This document shows positions 1 through 7,611 of a stretch of 64,000 bases of DNA, one piece after another. Below the pieces are notes generated by a model, which saw nothing but the letters and a program-made list of their open reading frames with translations, ran no database searches and was not told the origin of the DNA. The stretch covers positions 124,001-188,000 of the forward strand of contig CAYMRX010000006.1 of NCBI GenBank assembly GCA_964393035.1, written 5' to 3'. The DNA comes from Tabrizicola_A sp964393035. GTDB taxonomy: Bacteria; Pseudomonadota; Alphaproteobacteria; Rhodobacterales; Rhodobacteraceae. The translations under genes were made by a program, and so were the position numbers. Every line of letters starts with the position of its first letter. Within the stretch, counting starts at the first letter, position 1.

Positions 1-45
1 GAGGCGCGCGGTTCCGCCGCACAGGGCCGCGATCCGGGCGGGGCC

Positions 46-81
46 AAAGAAAAACGCCCGCGAGGCAGGCTCGCGGGCGTT
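46..81 (-). terminator. Rho-independent terminator behind the binding-protein gene
   Basis: Read on the minus strand, a perfect 12-bp stem (AACGCCCGCGAG / CTCGCGGGCGTT, positions 53-64 and 70-81) with a 5-nt loop is followed by a run of T residues (TTTTTCTTT). It lies about 20 bases past the stop of the leftward solute-binding protein gene. Any permease genes would lie beyond the left edge, so this could be a full stop or a partial terminator that raises binding-protein levels over the permeases. Confidence 0.85.
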
Positions 82-101
82 CGGGTTTGGGTGAAACCGG
101 A

Positions 102-1160
102 TCAGAAGCCGGTTTTGATAAGTTCGAATTCCTCGATCATCTTGGCGCGCAATTCGGCCGAAGTCGGCGACTGCATGAACAGGATCGAGCCTTCCGGCAG
201 CGGGTCGAGATAGGCATTCTTGATCGCGTCGGCCGGAAGTTTGGCCATGGCGGCATCGTTCGAGGTGGCGTAGCCGATGCTATCCACCACGGCGGCGGTG
301 CCTTCGTCGGACAGGACCGAGTTCACAAAGTCATAAACCTTGTCTTCGTTGCCGGGGCCGTCCTTCATGTTGACATAGCCGCAGAACCAGGTGGCGACGC
401 CTTCCTTCGGGGTGCGGTTGAAACCGACGGGGAAGTTTTCATCCTGCAACAGCGCCACGCCGTCGTTCCACGACCAAGCGACCTGCACCTCGCCCGACGC
501 CATCAGTTGCGTCATTTCCGCAGGATCCGCCCAATAGGCGCGCACATTCGGATGCACCTCGCGCAGCCAGGCGGCCGCGGCGGCGAATTGTTCATCCGTC
601 ACATTGTCCCAAGAGGTGACGCCGGTGGCGAGCAAGGCCAGCGACCAGACGTCATCGGACGAATCGGGCAGCGAGATGCGGCCGGCATATTTCGGGTCCT
701 TGAAGACCTGAAGCGTCGAGACGTCTTCGGCGGGCACATCGGTGGTGTTATAGGCAATCGCCGAATAGCCGTAATCAAGCGGCAGGAACCACAGGCCCTG
801 ATCGTCCTTCAGCACCGGGTTTTCCATCATGCGCGGGGCAAGAGAGGCGAAGGCTTCGATCTTGGAGGTATCCCAAGGCTCGATCAGGCCCGCGTCGCGG
901 TAGCGCGGCAGGGCAGAGGAGCAGGGGTGGGCCACATCGGCACGAAAGCCCGACGAGACTTTCTGAAACGCCTCATCGTCATCGCCAAAGAAGGCATAGA
1001 TCGGCGCATCGCCATGTTTGGCGGCATATTGGGCATAGGCGCCGGGGATTTCCCAGCCTGCCCAGTCGAACACGGTCATTTCGCTATCGGCGGCTTGGGC
1101 GGCGGCACCAAAGCTCAGCGCGGCGGCTGTGGTGGCAAGGAATACGGAGAATTTGGTCAT
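102..1160 (-). CDS. ABC transporter periplasmic solute-binding protein, spermidine/putrescine (PotD) type
   Basis: This 352-residue protein begins with a Sec signal peptide (MTKFSVF... with cleavage after AAAQA near residue 23), so it works in the periplasm. The mature part has the family 1 / PotD-like binding-protein fold: an early DWAGWEIPG segment, DDDEAF, and a W-rich cleft region (PLDYGYSAIAYN, WSWNDG). It would deliver a polyamine or similar small cation to an inner-membrane permease, which is not in this window. The ATG at 1160 is chosen because GAGGG precedes it and the signal peptide starts there; the longer frame to 1268 adds non-signal residues. A 20-bp palindrome lies upstream. 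The substrate is inferred from family resemblance only. Confidence 0.85.
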   Translation of the reverse strand: MTKFSVFLATTAAALSFGAAAQAADSEMTVFDWAGWEIPGAYAQYAAKHGDAPIYAFFGDDDEAFQKVSSGFRADVAHPCSSALPRYRDAGLIEPWDTSKIEAFASLAPRMMENPVLKDDQGLWFLPLDYGYSAIAYNTTDVPAEDVSTLQVFKDPKYAGRISLPDSSDDVWSLALLATGVTSWDNVTDEQFAAAAAWLREVHPNVRAYWADPAEMTQLMASGEVQVAWSWNDGVALLQDENFPVGFNRTPKEGVATWFCGYVNMKDGPGNEDKVYDFVNSVLSDEGTAAVVDSIGYATSNDAAMAKLPADAIKNAYLDPLPEGSILFMQSPTSAELRAKMIEEFELIKTGF

Positions 1161-1498
1161 GGGAACCCTCGGCTGTTGGTTGGGGGCCTTTTGGTTTGCG
1201 GCCCTTCCTGCCCTATCACTTGGGGAAAATTTCGACGCTTGCAAGCGTCGAGATATGTCCTTTGCCAAAAACTGCCGCGAAAAACCGGGTGTGGGGCGGC
1301 TGGCTTGGGGGTTTACGGCACAAAAACCGGCGTTTAGGCTACCGGCGACGCTGCGCGGTCTGACTGCGCGACCTTACGGAGCGGCGTCTGCTGCGCGGGG
1401 CCATCCCGGCGGCTTGGCGGGAAGACCTGCCACGGGTCTGGTTGGGGCAATGCCGCGCGGGCCCGTCTTGATGGCAACCACATGACAGGACCCGTCCT
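1161..1498. other. Divergent intergenic region, 338 bp
   Basis: This gap separates two divergently transcribed genes and must hold both promoters. The only clear structure is the perfect palindrome at 1232-1251. A short inverted repeat (AGGAC-CC-GTCCT, 1487-1498) covers the ribosome-binding AGGA of the rightward gene. I see no convincing coding frame, tRNA or terminator, and no promoter hexamers I would defend. Confidence 0.6.
1232..1251. promoter_or_regulatory. Perfect 20-bp palindrome, candidate operator
   Basis: TCGACGCTTGCAAGCGTCGA is its own reverse complement over 20 bases and sits about 70 bp upstream of the binding-protein start. A palindrome with no loop suits a dimeric repressor (LacI/GntR style) better than a terminator, and no T run follows on either strand. 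The regulator is unknown. Confidence 0.5.
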
Positions 1499-2731
1499 AT
1501 GACCAAATCGCTTGATCTCGAGTTTGTCCGCCGCCAGTTTCCGGCGTTTTCCTCGCCCGTTTTGTCCAGCCATGCGTTTTTTGAAAACGCGGGCGGCAGC
1601 TATCCGTGCCAACAGGTCGTGGACCGGCTGCACCGCTTTTACCTTGACCGCAAGGTGCAGCCCTATGGCCCCTATCCGGGGGCGCAGGCAGGTGGCGCCG
1701 AAATGGACGAGGCCCGCACGCGCCTTGCCGCGATGATGGGCGTGAAGCGCGAGGAGGTCAGCTTCGGCCCCTCGACCTCGGCCAACACCTATGTGCTGGC
1801 CCAAGGCGTGCGGCAGTGGCTGCGCGGGGCAAATGCGGCGATTGTCGTGACCAATCAGGACCATGAGGCCAATTCCGGCGTCTGGCGGCGCTTGGCCGAT
1901 GAGGGGATCGAGGTGCGGGAATGGGCATTGGACCCCGCCACCGGCAGCCTTGATCTGGCCGATCTGCGCAAACATCTGGCCGATGGCCGGGTAAAGCTGG
2001 TGGCCTTCCCGCATTGTTCGAACGTGATTGCCGAGATCAACGATGTGGCCGCCATTGCCGCCATCGCGCGCGAGGCTGGGGCGCGGACCGTGGTCGATGG
2101 TGTCAGCTATGCCCCGCATGGCTTTCCCGATGTGCCGGAACTGGGTTGCGATGCCTATCTCTTTTCCGCCTATAAAACCTATGGCCCGCATCAGGGCATC
2201 ATGGTGCTGCGTGAGGATTTTGGCATGGAATTGCCGGGGCAGGCGCATTTCTTCAACCATGGCACGCTTTACAAGCGTCATACGCCTGCCGGCCCCGACC
2301 ATGCGCAGATCGCGGCCTGTGCGGGCATGGCCGATTATGTCGACGCGCTGGCGGCAGCGCATGGCATCACGGGCGAGGCTTCGGCGCGCAACAAGGGGGT
2401 GCATGACCTGATGCGCGCGCAAGAGGTGGCGGTGATCGCGCCCTTGCTGGACTATCTGGCCGCGCGCAACGATGTCCGTCTGATCGGCCCGCGCGATGCG
2501 GGCCGCCGCGCACCGACCGTGGCGGTGGAACTGGATCGCGCCGCCGAGCCGGTCTCCGAGGAGCTGGGCCGCAATGGGATTGCCTGCTGGGCGGGCGATT
2601 TCTATGCCGTGCGGCCCTTGGCCGCGCTGGGCATCGACCGGGAAAAGGGGGTCTTGCGGCTGTCGGCCACGCATTACACCAGCGCCGAAGATGTGGCGCG
2701 CCTGATCGCGGCGCTGGACCGGGTGTTGTAA
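1499..2731 (+). CDS. Class V aminotransferase, cysteine desulfurase-like
   Basis: A 410-residue PLP enzyme of fold type I, aminotransferase class V. The PLP lysine is visible as K226 in SAYKTYGPH. D200 in VVDGVSYAPH should hold the pyridine nitrogen, and H122 in NQDHEAN is the ring-stacking histidine. The family (SufS/CsdA-like, 'cysteine desulfurase-like protein') removes sulfur or acts on amino-acid side chains, but this member has no iron-sulfur genes beside it and no obvious mobile catalytic-cysteine loop, so the substrate is open. ATG at 1499 follows AGGA at 1487-1490. It stands alone, divergent from the binding-protein gene. Confidence 0.85.
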   Translation: MTKSLDLEFVRRQFPAFSSPVLSSHAFFENAGGSYPCQQVVDRLHRFYLDRKVQPYGPYPGAQAGGAEMDEARTRLAAMMGVKREEVSFGPSTSANTYVLAQGVRQWLRGANAAIVVTNQDHEANSGVWRRLADEGIEVREWALDPATGSLDLADLRKHLADGRVKLVAFPHCSNVIAEINDVAAIAAIAREAGARTVVDGVSYAPHGFPDVPELGCDAYLFSAYKTYGPHQGIMVLREDFGMELPGQAHFFNHGTLYKRHTPAGPDHAQIAACAGMADYVDALAAAHGITGEASARNKGVHDLMRAQEVAVIAPLLDYLAARNDVRLIGPRDAGRRAPTVAVELDRAAEPVSEELGRNGIACWAGDFYAVRPLAALGIDREKGVLRLSATHYTSAEDVARLIAALDRVL

Positions 2732-2797
2732 GGCAAAGGCGCGCGTGCCGCGCAAGGGGGATCGTCGCCTCTGGCCTGCGGCCAACCGGCTCCGGGT

Positions 2798-2855
2798 GGG
2801 GGGCGCTGCCCCCCGCCTTCGGCCCCCCCCCGGGATATTTGGGCAGAGAGGATGA
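2798..2855 (+). repeat. Dispersed intergenic element, copy a (hairpin plus GGGATATTT)
   Basis: A G/C hairpin (GGGGGGC-gct-GCCCCCC, 2798-2814) is followed by a C run, GGGATATTTGGGCAGAGAG and GATGAA. The same arrangement recurs near 15146, 21501, 41608 and 50005. The copy at 50005 shares GGGATATTTGGGCAGAGAGG exactly. It sits between the class V aminotransferase and the photolyase operon and may act as terminator for the former. Confidence 0.8.
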
Positions 2856-2882
2856 ACCGGAGGCCGGGTTCATGCGTATAGG
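2853..2882 (+). promoter_or_regulatory. Candidate RpoE-type (ECF) promoter of the photolyase operon
   Basis: TGAACC (2853-2858) is separated by exactly 18 bp from TATAGG (2877-2882), upstream of the photolyase ATG at 2899. Rhodobacter sphaeroides RpoE promoters have a TGATCC-like -35 and 18-bp spacing, and photolyase and cfa genes belong to that regulon. The match is imperfect, and the implied start site would leave only about 10 bases of leader, so this is a hypothesis. Confidence 0.3.
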
Positions 2883-2898
2883 GTAAAAAGAGGCCGAT

Positions 2899-4314
2899 AT
2901 GTCTGACGCACCGTTGATCTTGTGGTTCCGCCGGGATTTGCGGCTTGTCGATCATCCGATGCTGACGGCGGCAGTGGCCAGCGGGCGGCCGCTGATCCCG
3001 GTTTTCATTCTGGACCCCGAGACGGAAGCCTTGGGGGCTGCCCCGAAATTCCGGCTGGGCTTGGCGATTGAGACATTTGCCAAGGCGCTTGGTGCCTTTG
3101 GGTCGCGGCTGATCCTGCGGCGTGGTCCGGCGCTGGAGATTCTGCAAAGCCTGATCGCCGAGACCGGGGCGGTGGGGGGCATGTGGAGCCGGATGTATGA
3201 CGCCCCCTCGCGGGACCGCGATCAGGCGGTCAAGGCTGCGCTGAAGGCGAAAGGCTTGGTGGTGGAAAGCCATCCCGGCGCGCTGATCTTTGAACCTTGG
3301 GAGGTGGAAACCGGGCAGGGCGGGCCTTACCGGGTGTTCACCCCGTTCTGGAAGGCCGTTCGGGGCCGCGCGGTTGCGGCGGCCTCGCCCGCGCCAAAGG
3401 CGCTGGTGGCCCCGCAGGTTTGGCCGCTGTCCGAGGATCTCGCCGATTGGCGGATGGTGTCGGCGATGCGGCGGGGGGCGGCGATTGTCGCGGCGCATCA
3501 GCGGGTGGGCGAGGCCAAGGCCTTGGCGCGGCTGGAGGAGTTCGCGGCTGGTCCGATGGCCGCCTATGCGGCGGAGCGGGATTTTCCGGGGCTGTCCGGG
3601 GCCACCTCGGGCCTGTCGGAAAACCTTGCCTGGGGCGAGATCGGGCCGCGCACCCTTTGGCATCGGGGCTGGCGGGCGATGGAGATGGGCAATGCCGGGG
3701 CCGAGACATTCCTGAAAGAGGTGGTCTGGCGCGAATTCGCCTGGCATTTGTTCTACCACTATCCCGCGATGGGCCGCACAAGTTGGAAGGCCGATTGGCA
3801 GGCCTTTCCATGGCGGGCCGACAACGCCGATGCCGAGATCTGGCGCAAGGGATTGACCGGGGAACCCCTTGTCGATGCCGCCATGCGCGAACTTTATGTC
3901 ACCGGCCGGATGCACAACCGCGCCCGCATGATCGTGGCAAGCTATCTGACCAAGCATCTCTTGACCGATTGGCGCGTGGGTCTTCAGTGGTTCGCCGATT
4001 GCCTGACCGACTGGGATCCGGCGGCCAACGCGATGGGCTGGCAATGGGTGGCGGGTTGCGGTCCCGATGCCGCCCCTTATTTCCGCATCTTCAACCCCGC
4101 AGGCCAGGCCGAGAAATTCGACGCCGATCAGACCTATCGCCGCACCTGGGTGGCCGAACTCAGCCGCAGGCCGGGAGAGAAGGCGCGAAGCTATTTCGAC
4201 GCGGTGCCAAAGGCGTGGCGGCTTGACCCCGCGCGGGGTTATCCGATGCCGCTGATTGATCTGGCCGAAGGGCGGGCGCGGGCGCTTGCGGCCTTGGCGC
4301 AAGGAAAAGCTTGA
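2899..4314 (+). CDS. phr: Deoxyribodipyrimidine photo-lyase
   Basis: A 471-residue DNA photolyase that uses blue light and FADH to split cyclobutane pyrimidine dimers. The N-terminal Rossmann antenna domain starts with LILWFRRDLRL and D(H)PML. The C-terminal FAD domain shows TGRMHNRARM near residue 334 and the DWDPAANAMGWQW...APYFRIFNP block near 370-395, which is diagnostic of class I CPD photolyases. Length matches the family (about 470). The ATG follows AGAGG. It is the first gene of a tight rightward operon with cfa, trgA and trgB, an arrangement that suggests a photo-oxidative stress unit. Confidence 0.95.
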   Translation: MSDAPLILWFRRDLRLVDHPMLTAAVASGRPLIPVFILDPETEALGAAPKFRLGLAIETFAKALGAFGSRLILRRGPALEILQSLIAETGAVGGMWSRMYDAPSRDRDQAVKAALKAKGLVVESHPGALIFEPWEVETGQGGPYRVFTPFWKAVRGRAVAAASPAPKALVAPQVWPLSEDLADWRMVSAMRRGAAIVAAHQRVGEAKALARLEEFAAGPMAAYAAERDFPGLSGATSGLSENLAWGEIGPRTLWHRGWRAMEMGNAGAETFLKEVVWREFAWHLFYHYPAMGRTSWKADWQAFPWRADNADAEIWRKGLTGEPLVDAAMRELYVTGRMHNRARMIVASYLTKHLLTDWRVGLQWFADCLTDWDPAANAMGWQWVAGCGPDAAPYFRIFNPAGQAEKFDADQTYRRTWVAELSRRPGEKARSYFDAVPKAWRLDPARGYPMPLIDLAEGRARALAALAQGKA

Positions 4315-4384
4315 GCCGCGCGGCATGTTCTGGAAATCTGGGGGCAGGAACCCTGGGCCAACAGATCTTGCGGGGGGTGTTTCG

Positions 4385-5593
4385 ATGGATGTTCTGACCA
4401 CGGTCAAAGGGCAGCCCGGTTTGCCGCGCTATTTCGCGGCTGCCTTCGATTTGGCCAAGCGGATGAAAAACGGGCGGTTGGATTTTGTCTTGCCCGACGG
4501 GCGGCGGTTTCGCGCCGAAGGGCAGAACCCCGGCCCGGTGGCGGAAATCCACGTGCGCGAAGCGGATGTCTTTGCCCGGTTGATCCGCGAGGGAGACTTG
4601 GGCTTTTGCGAGGCCTATCTCGATGGCAGTTGGACCACGCCCGATCTGCAAGCCATGATGGATGTGGTGCAGGCGGGCAATAACGAGGTGCTGGACGGTT
4701 TTCCCGGCTTTGCGCTGGTGCGGGCCTATGAACGCTGCCGCTTTTGGCTGCATGGCAATTCCAGACGGCAGGCGAGACGGAACATCGCGGCGCATTACGA
4801 TCTGGGCAACCGGTTTTACCAGCTTTGGCTGGATGACAGCATGACCTATTCCTCGGCGCTGTTCCGTTCAGGTCAGGAAAGCCTTGAGACGGCGCAAGAG
4901 GCGAAATACGCCTCAATGGTGGATCGCATGGGTGTCCTGCCCGGCGATCATGTGCTGGAGATTGGCTGCGGCTGGGGCGGCTTTGCCGAATATGCCGCCG
5001 GAAAACGCGGCTTGCGTGTCACCTGTCTGACCATCAGTCAGGCACAATATGATTTTGCCGTGGCGCGGATCGACCGGGCGGGGCTGGCGGACCGTGTGAC
5101 GATCAAGTTGCAGGATTACCGCGATGAGCGCGGGATCTATGACGGCATCGCCAGCATCGAGATGTTCGAAGCGGTGGGCGAAAAATACTGGCCTACCTAT
5201 TTCGCCACCCTGCGCGAGCGGTTGAAACCGGGGCGGCAGGCCACGCTTCAGATCATCACCATCGGCGATGACCGTTTTCAGCTTTACCGTAGATCCGTTG
5301 ATTTCATTCAGAAATACATCTTCCCCGGTGGCATGTTGCCCTCGCCTTCCGCCTTGCAGGCCGAGATTGCGCGCGCCGGGCTGGTGTTTCAGCACTCGGT
5401 CGAATTTGGCCAAAGCTACAGCCAGACCTTGCGCCGCTGGTATGATAGCTTCAACGCGCGCTGGGCCGAGGTACAGGCCATGGGGTTTGACGACCGCTTC
5501 CGGCGGATGTGGAACCTTTATCTGACCTCTTGCGCGGGGGCGTTTCAGGGCGGAAACTGTGATGTGACGCAGGTCACCGTGAAACGGCCCTGA
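4385..5593 (+). CDS. cfa: Cyclopropane-fatty-acyl-phospholipid synthase family methyltransferase
   Basis: A 402-residue SAM-dependent enzyme that methylenates unsaturated acyl chains of membrane phospholipids. The SAM motif VLEIGCGWGGF lies near residues 189-199, preceded by the family block HYDLGNRFYQLWLDDSMTYS and followed by the EMFEAVGEKYW block. ATG at 4385 is chosen over upstream in-frame codons because GGGGGGTG precedes it and homologous sequence starts there. It is 70 bp after phr and 19 bp before trgA. Cyclopropanation or furan-fatty-acid chemistry protects membranes during singlet oxygen stress, consistent with the photolyase neighbour. Confidence 0.92.
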   Translation: MDVLTTVKGQPGLPRYFAAAFDLAKRMKNGRLDFVLPDGRRFRAEGQNPGPVAEIHVREADVFARLIREGDLGFCEAYLDGSWTTPDLQAMMDVVQAGNNEVLDGFPGFALVRAYERCRFWLHGNSRRQARRNIAAHYDLGNRFYQLWLDDSMTYSSALFRSGQESLETAQEAKYASMVDRMGVLPGDHVLEIGCGWGGFAEYAAGKRGLRVTCLTISQAQYDFAVARIDRAGLADRVTIKLQDYRDERGIYDGIASIEMFEAVGEKYWPTYFATLRERLKPGRQATLQIITIGDDRFQLYRRSVDFIQKYIFPGGMLPSPSALQAEIARAGLVFQHSVEFGQSYSQTLRRWYDSFNARWAEVQAMGFDDRFRRMWNLYLTSCAGAFQGGNCDVTQVTVKRP

Positions 5594-5612
5594 TTTCAGT
5601 TCGAGGTTTTCG

Positions 5613-6053
5613 ATGCCCACTGCCGCCAAGTTGATTGCCGCTGTATTCTTTGCCTGCCTTGCCGCCCTTGCCGCCCATCTGTTCATCCCGGTTCTGCCCG
5701 AGGGGACGCAGATCAAGATGTTTCGCGAACTCTCTGCCGTGATTGGATTTTTTTGTGGCTGGTTCATCATGGGCCGCAACGTGGGGCGCGGCATGGTCGA
5801 GGCGGTCAACCGGGGTTTGGTGACCTCGGTCGCGGTCTTGTTCTGGTGCCTGTTGCTGTTCTCGATCTACTTCATGATCCGCAAATCCACCCGGATGATG
5901 TATGACGGGCCGATGGATGCGGTTTTGGGGATTTTGGAATTGATGCTGGAATACGGCGCGCTTCTGCGCCATCCGGCCACGCCGGTCGCCTTGGCGGCCG
6001 GGGGCGTGCTGGGGGGCATGTTGACCGAGACAGCCGGGCGGCGGTGGGGCTGA
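5613..6053 (+). CDS. trgA: TrgA family inner-membrane protein
   Basis: A 146-residue protein with four predicted membrane segments (about residues 5-28, 40-54, 69-89 and 121-138). It matches the TrgA family, first described in Rhodobacter sphaeroides as part of the trgAB tellurite-resistance locus; the molecular function is unknown. It lies 19 bp downstream of cfa and directly in front of a Nudix gene, the same partner as in the R. sphaeroides trgAB locus. The assignment rests on size, topology, and context rather than on catalytic motifs. Confidence 0.75.
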   Translation: MPTAAKLIAAVFFACLAALAAHLFIPVLPEGTQIKMFRELSAVIGFFCGWFIMGRNVGRGMVEAVNRGLVTSVAVLFWCLLLFSIYFMIRKSTRMMYDGPMDAVLGILELMLEYGALLRHPATPVALAAGGVLGGMLTETAGRRWG

Positions 6054-6058
6054 CGGCC

Positions 6059-6742
6059 ATGCGCTCGGATGACAGGGAAACCCGCGATCGGGCCGGGCGG
6101 GCGGCCCCGGCCAGCCTGCGCCGTCACCCTGATGCCGGGGATGTGGCGATTGCCAGTCGCGCCCAACCCTATGAGGGGTTTTTCGCGGTCGAAGAACAGC
6201 AGTTGCGCCATCGGCGCTTTGATGGCGGGCTGAGTGTGCCGCTGCATCGCACGGCCTTTGTCTCGGGCGATGTGGTGACGGTCTTGCCCTATGATCAGGT
6301 GCGTGACCGGGTGTTGCTCGTGGAACAGTTCCGCTTTGCTCCCCATGTGCGCGGCGATGCCAACCCTTGGAAGCTGGAGGCGATTGCCGGCCGGATCGAC
6401 GCGGGCGAAGCGCCCGAGCAGGCCGCCCGGCGCGAGGCGCGGGAGGAGGCGGGGCTGGTGCTGGACCAGCTTGTGCCGATTGCCGAATATTACCCCAGCC
6501 CCGGTGCCTTTGTGGAATATATCTATTCCTATCTCGCCGTGGTGGACTTGCCCGACAGCGCGGCGGGTCAGTTCGGCCTTGCCGAGGAGGCGGAAGACAT
6601 TCGCGCCCATCTGGTGTCCTTCGACCGGTTGCTGGATCTTTGTCACAGCGGCGAGATCGACAATGCGCCGCTGATGCTGTCGGCGCTGTGGCTTTCCGGG
6701 CGACGGGGGGCCTTGCGCGGGCGACAAACGGGGCAAGGTTGA
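6059..6742 (+). CDS. trgB: TrgB-like Nudix hydrolase, ADP-ribose pyrophosphatase type
   Basis: A 227-residue Nudix protein. The box G-x5-E-x7-R-E-A-x-E-E-x-G is complete (GRIDAGE...REAREEAG, about residues 110-132), and the downstream YYPSPGAFVEYI region is typical of ADP-ribose/NDP-sugar hydrolases. ATG at 6059 has GTGGGG at a good distance. A GTG at 6044 would extend the protein by five residues into the trgA stop. It is the last gene of the phr-cfa-trgA-trgB unit, and its stop codon lies in the loop of a small hairpin. Confidence 0.8.
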   Translation: MRSDDRETRDRAGRAAPASLRRHPDAGDVAIASRAQPYEGFFAVEEQQLRHRRFDGGLSVPLHRTAFVSGDVVTVLPYDQVRDRVLLVEQFRFAPHVRGDANPWKLEAIAGRIDAGEAPEQAARREAREEAGLVLDQLVPIAEYYPSPGAFVEYIYSYLAVVDLPDSAAGQFGLAEEAEDIRAHLVSFDRLLDLCHSGEIDNAPLMLSALWLSGRRGALRGRQTGQG

Positions 6743-6751
6743 TCCTTGCCC
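6731..6751 (+). terminator. Weak hairpin at the end of trgB
   Basis: GGGCAAGG - ttgat - CCTTGCCC makes an 8-bp stem with a 5-nt loop overlapping the trgB stop codon. It lacks a clear T run, so it may be a weak terminator or an RNA-stabilising end structure. Confidence 0.4.
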
Positions 6752-6807
6752 TTGCAAGGCAGGCCGCGCAGGGGGTAACTGGACCGACCGTTCCGATGAG
6801 AGCCCGC

Positions 6808-7497
6808 ATGCCCGACGACGCCCGCCCAGATGATGCCCGCCCGGATGACGCCCGCAAGGTGCCCAGCCATGAGCTGACCTATGTGCGCTTGCGCGACATG
6901 GTGCTGTTTGGCGCGCTGGCACCGGGTCAGCCCGTCACCATTCAGGGCCTGATCGCGGATCTGGGCGCCGGTATGACCCCGGTGCGCGAGGCGATCCGCC
7001 GCCTGACCGCCGAGGGCGCCCTGGAGCCGCAGGGCAACCGCCGGGTGACGGTGCCGCGGCTGGAGCCTGCGGTGCTGGATCAACTCGCCTTTGCCCGGCT
7101 GACGATCGAGCCGCGGTTGGCCGAACTTGCCGCCGCGCATCTGACGCCCCGGCTGATCGACCGTCTGGCGGCCCTTGATGATCGGGTGAACGAAGCCATT
7201 CGCGCCGGCGATGTTACCGCCTATCTGACCGCGAACCACGCTTTTCACTTCGCGCTTTATGAGGCCGCAGGGGCGGGGGTGCTGTTGGACATGGCGCGGT
7301 CCATGTGGCTGCGCTTTGGTCCGTCGCTGCGGGTGGTGGCAACCTTGGCCGGGGCCACGGGTCTGCCTGACCAGCATGTCGAGGCGCTGGCCGCCATGCG
7401 CGCAGGCGATGGCGCGGCGCTTGCCCGCGCCATCCACGACGACATCGCCCAAGGCGTTGAGGAGGTCCGCGCCGCGCTGGCACGGGGCGAGGTCTGA
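6808..7497 (+). CDS. GntR family transcriptional regulator (FCD subgroup)
   Basis: A 229-residue regulator with an N-terminal winged helix (about residues 15-75, containing GMTPVREAIRRL and the wing NRRVTVP) and an all-alpha C-terminal FCD ligand domain (about 85-225) with N-H-x-F-H metal-site residues (ANHAFHFALY). The first 15 residues contain three PDDAR repeats coded by a 15-bp tandem repeat. ATG at 6808 has GAGAG six bases upstream; ATG at 6796 is an alternative without a good site. It stands in front of the omega-aminotransferase gene and is the natural candidate to control it. Confidence 0.87.
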   Translation: MPDDARPDDARPDDARKVPSHELTYVRLRDMVLFGALAPGQPVTIQGLIADLGAGMTPVREAIRRLTAEGALEPQGNRRVTVPRLEPAVLDQLAFARLTIEPRLAELAAAHLTPRLIDRLAALDDRVNEAIRAGDVTAYLTANHAFHFALYEAAGAGVLLDMARSMWLRFGPSLRVVATLAGATGLPDQHVEALAAMRAGDGAALARAIHDDIAQGVEEVRAALARGEV

Positions 7498-7505
7498 ACG
7501 CGTCC

Positions 7506-7547
7506 AGAAATTTGATCAAATTTCTTGAACGCGGCGATCTTTGATCA
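7506..7547. promoter_or_regulatory. Palindromic operator with repeated TTTGATCA core
   Basis: AGAAATTTGATCAAATTTCT (7506-7525) is a perfect 20-bp palindrome, and a second TTTGATCA follows at 7540-7547, 29 bp downstream. Both are between the GntR gene and the aminotransferase start at 7612. The AT-rich symmetry is typical of a dimeric regulator site. The same core appears twice in front of the decarboxylase gene at 38176-38215. Confidence 0.65.
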
Positions 7548-7611
7548 TATTCTGCCGTCAACGGCCCGTTGCTCATAGTGACTCGGGGCCAGTGGACCGA
7601 AGGGATAGCCC

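Noticed and set aside
1232..1251. Palindrome as a Rho-independent terminator
   Set aside because: There is no loop and no T run on either strand, and it lies in a promoter region between divergent genes.
6044..6058. GTG 6044 as the trgB start
   Set aside because: It lies inside trgA with no ribosome site at the right distance; ATG 6059 has GTGGGG well placed.
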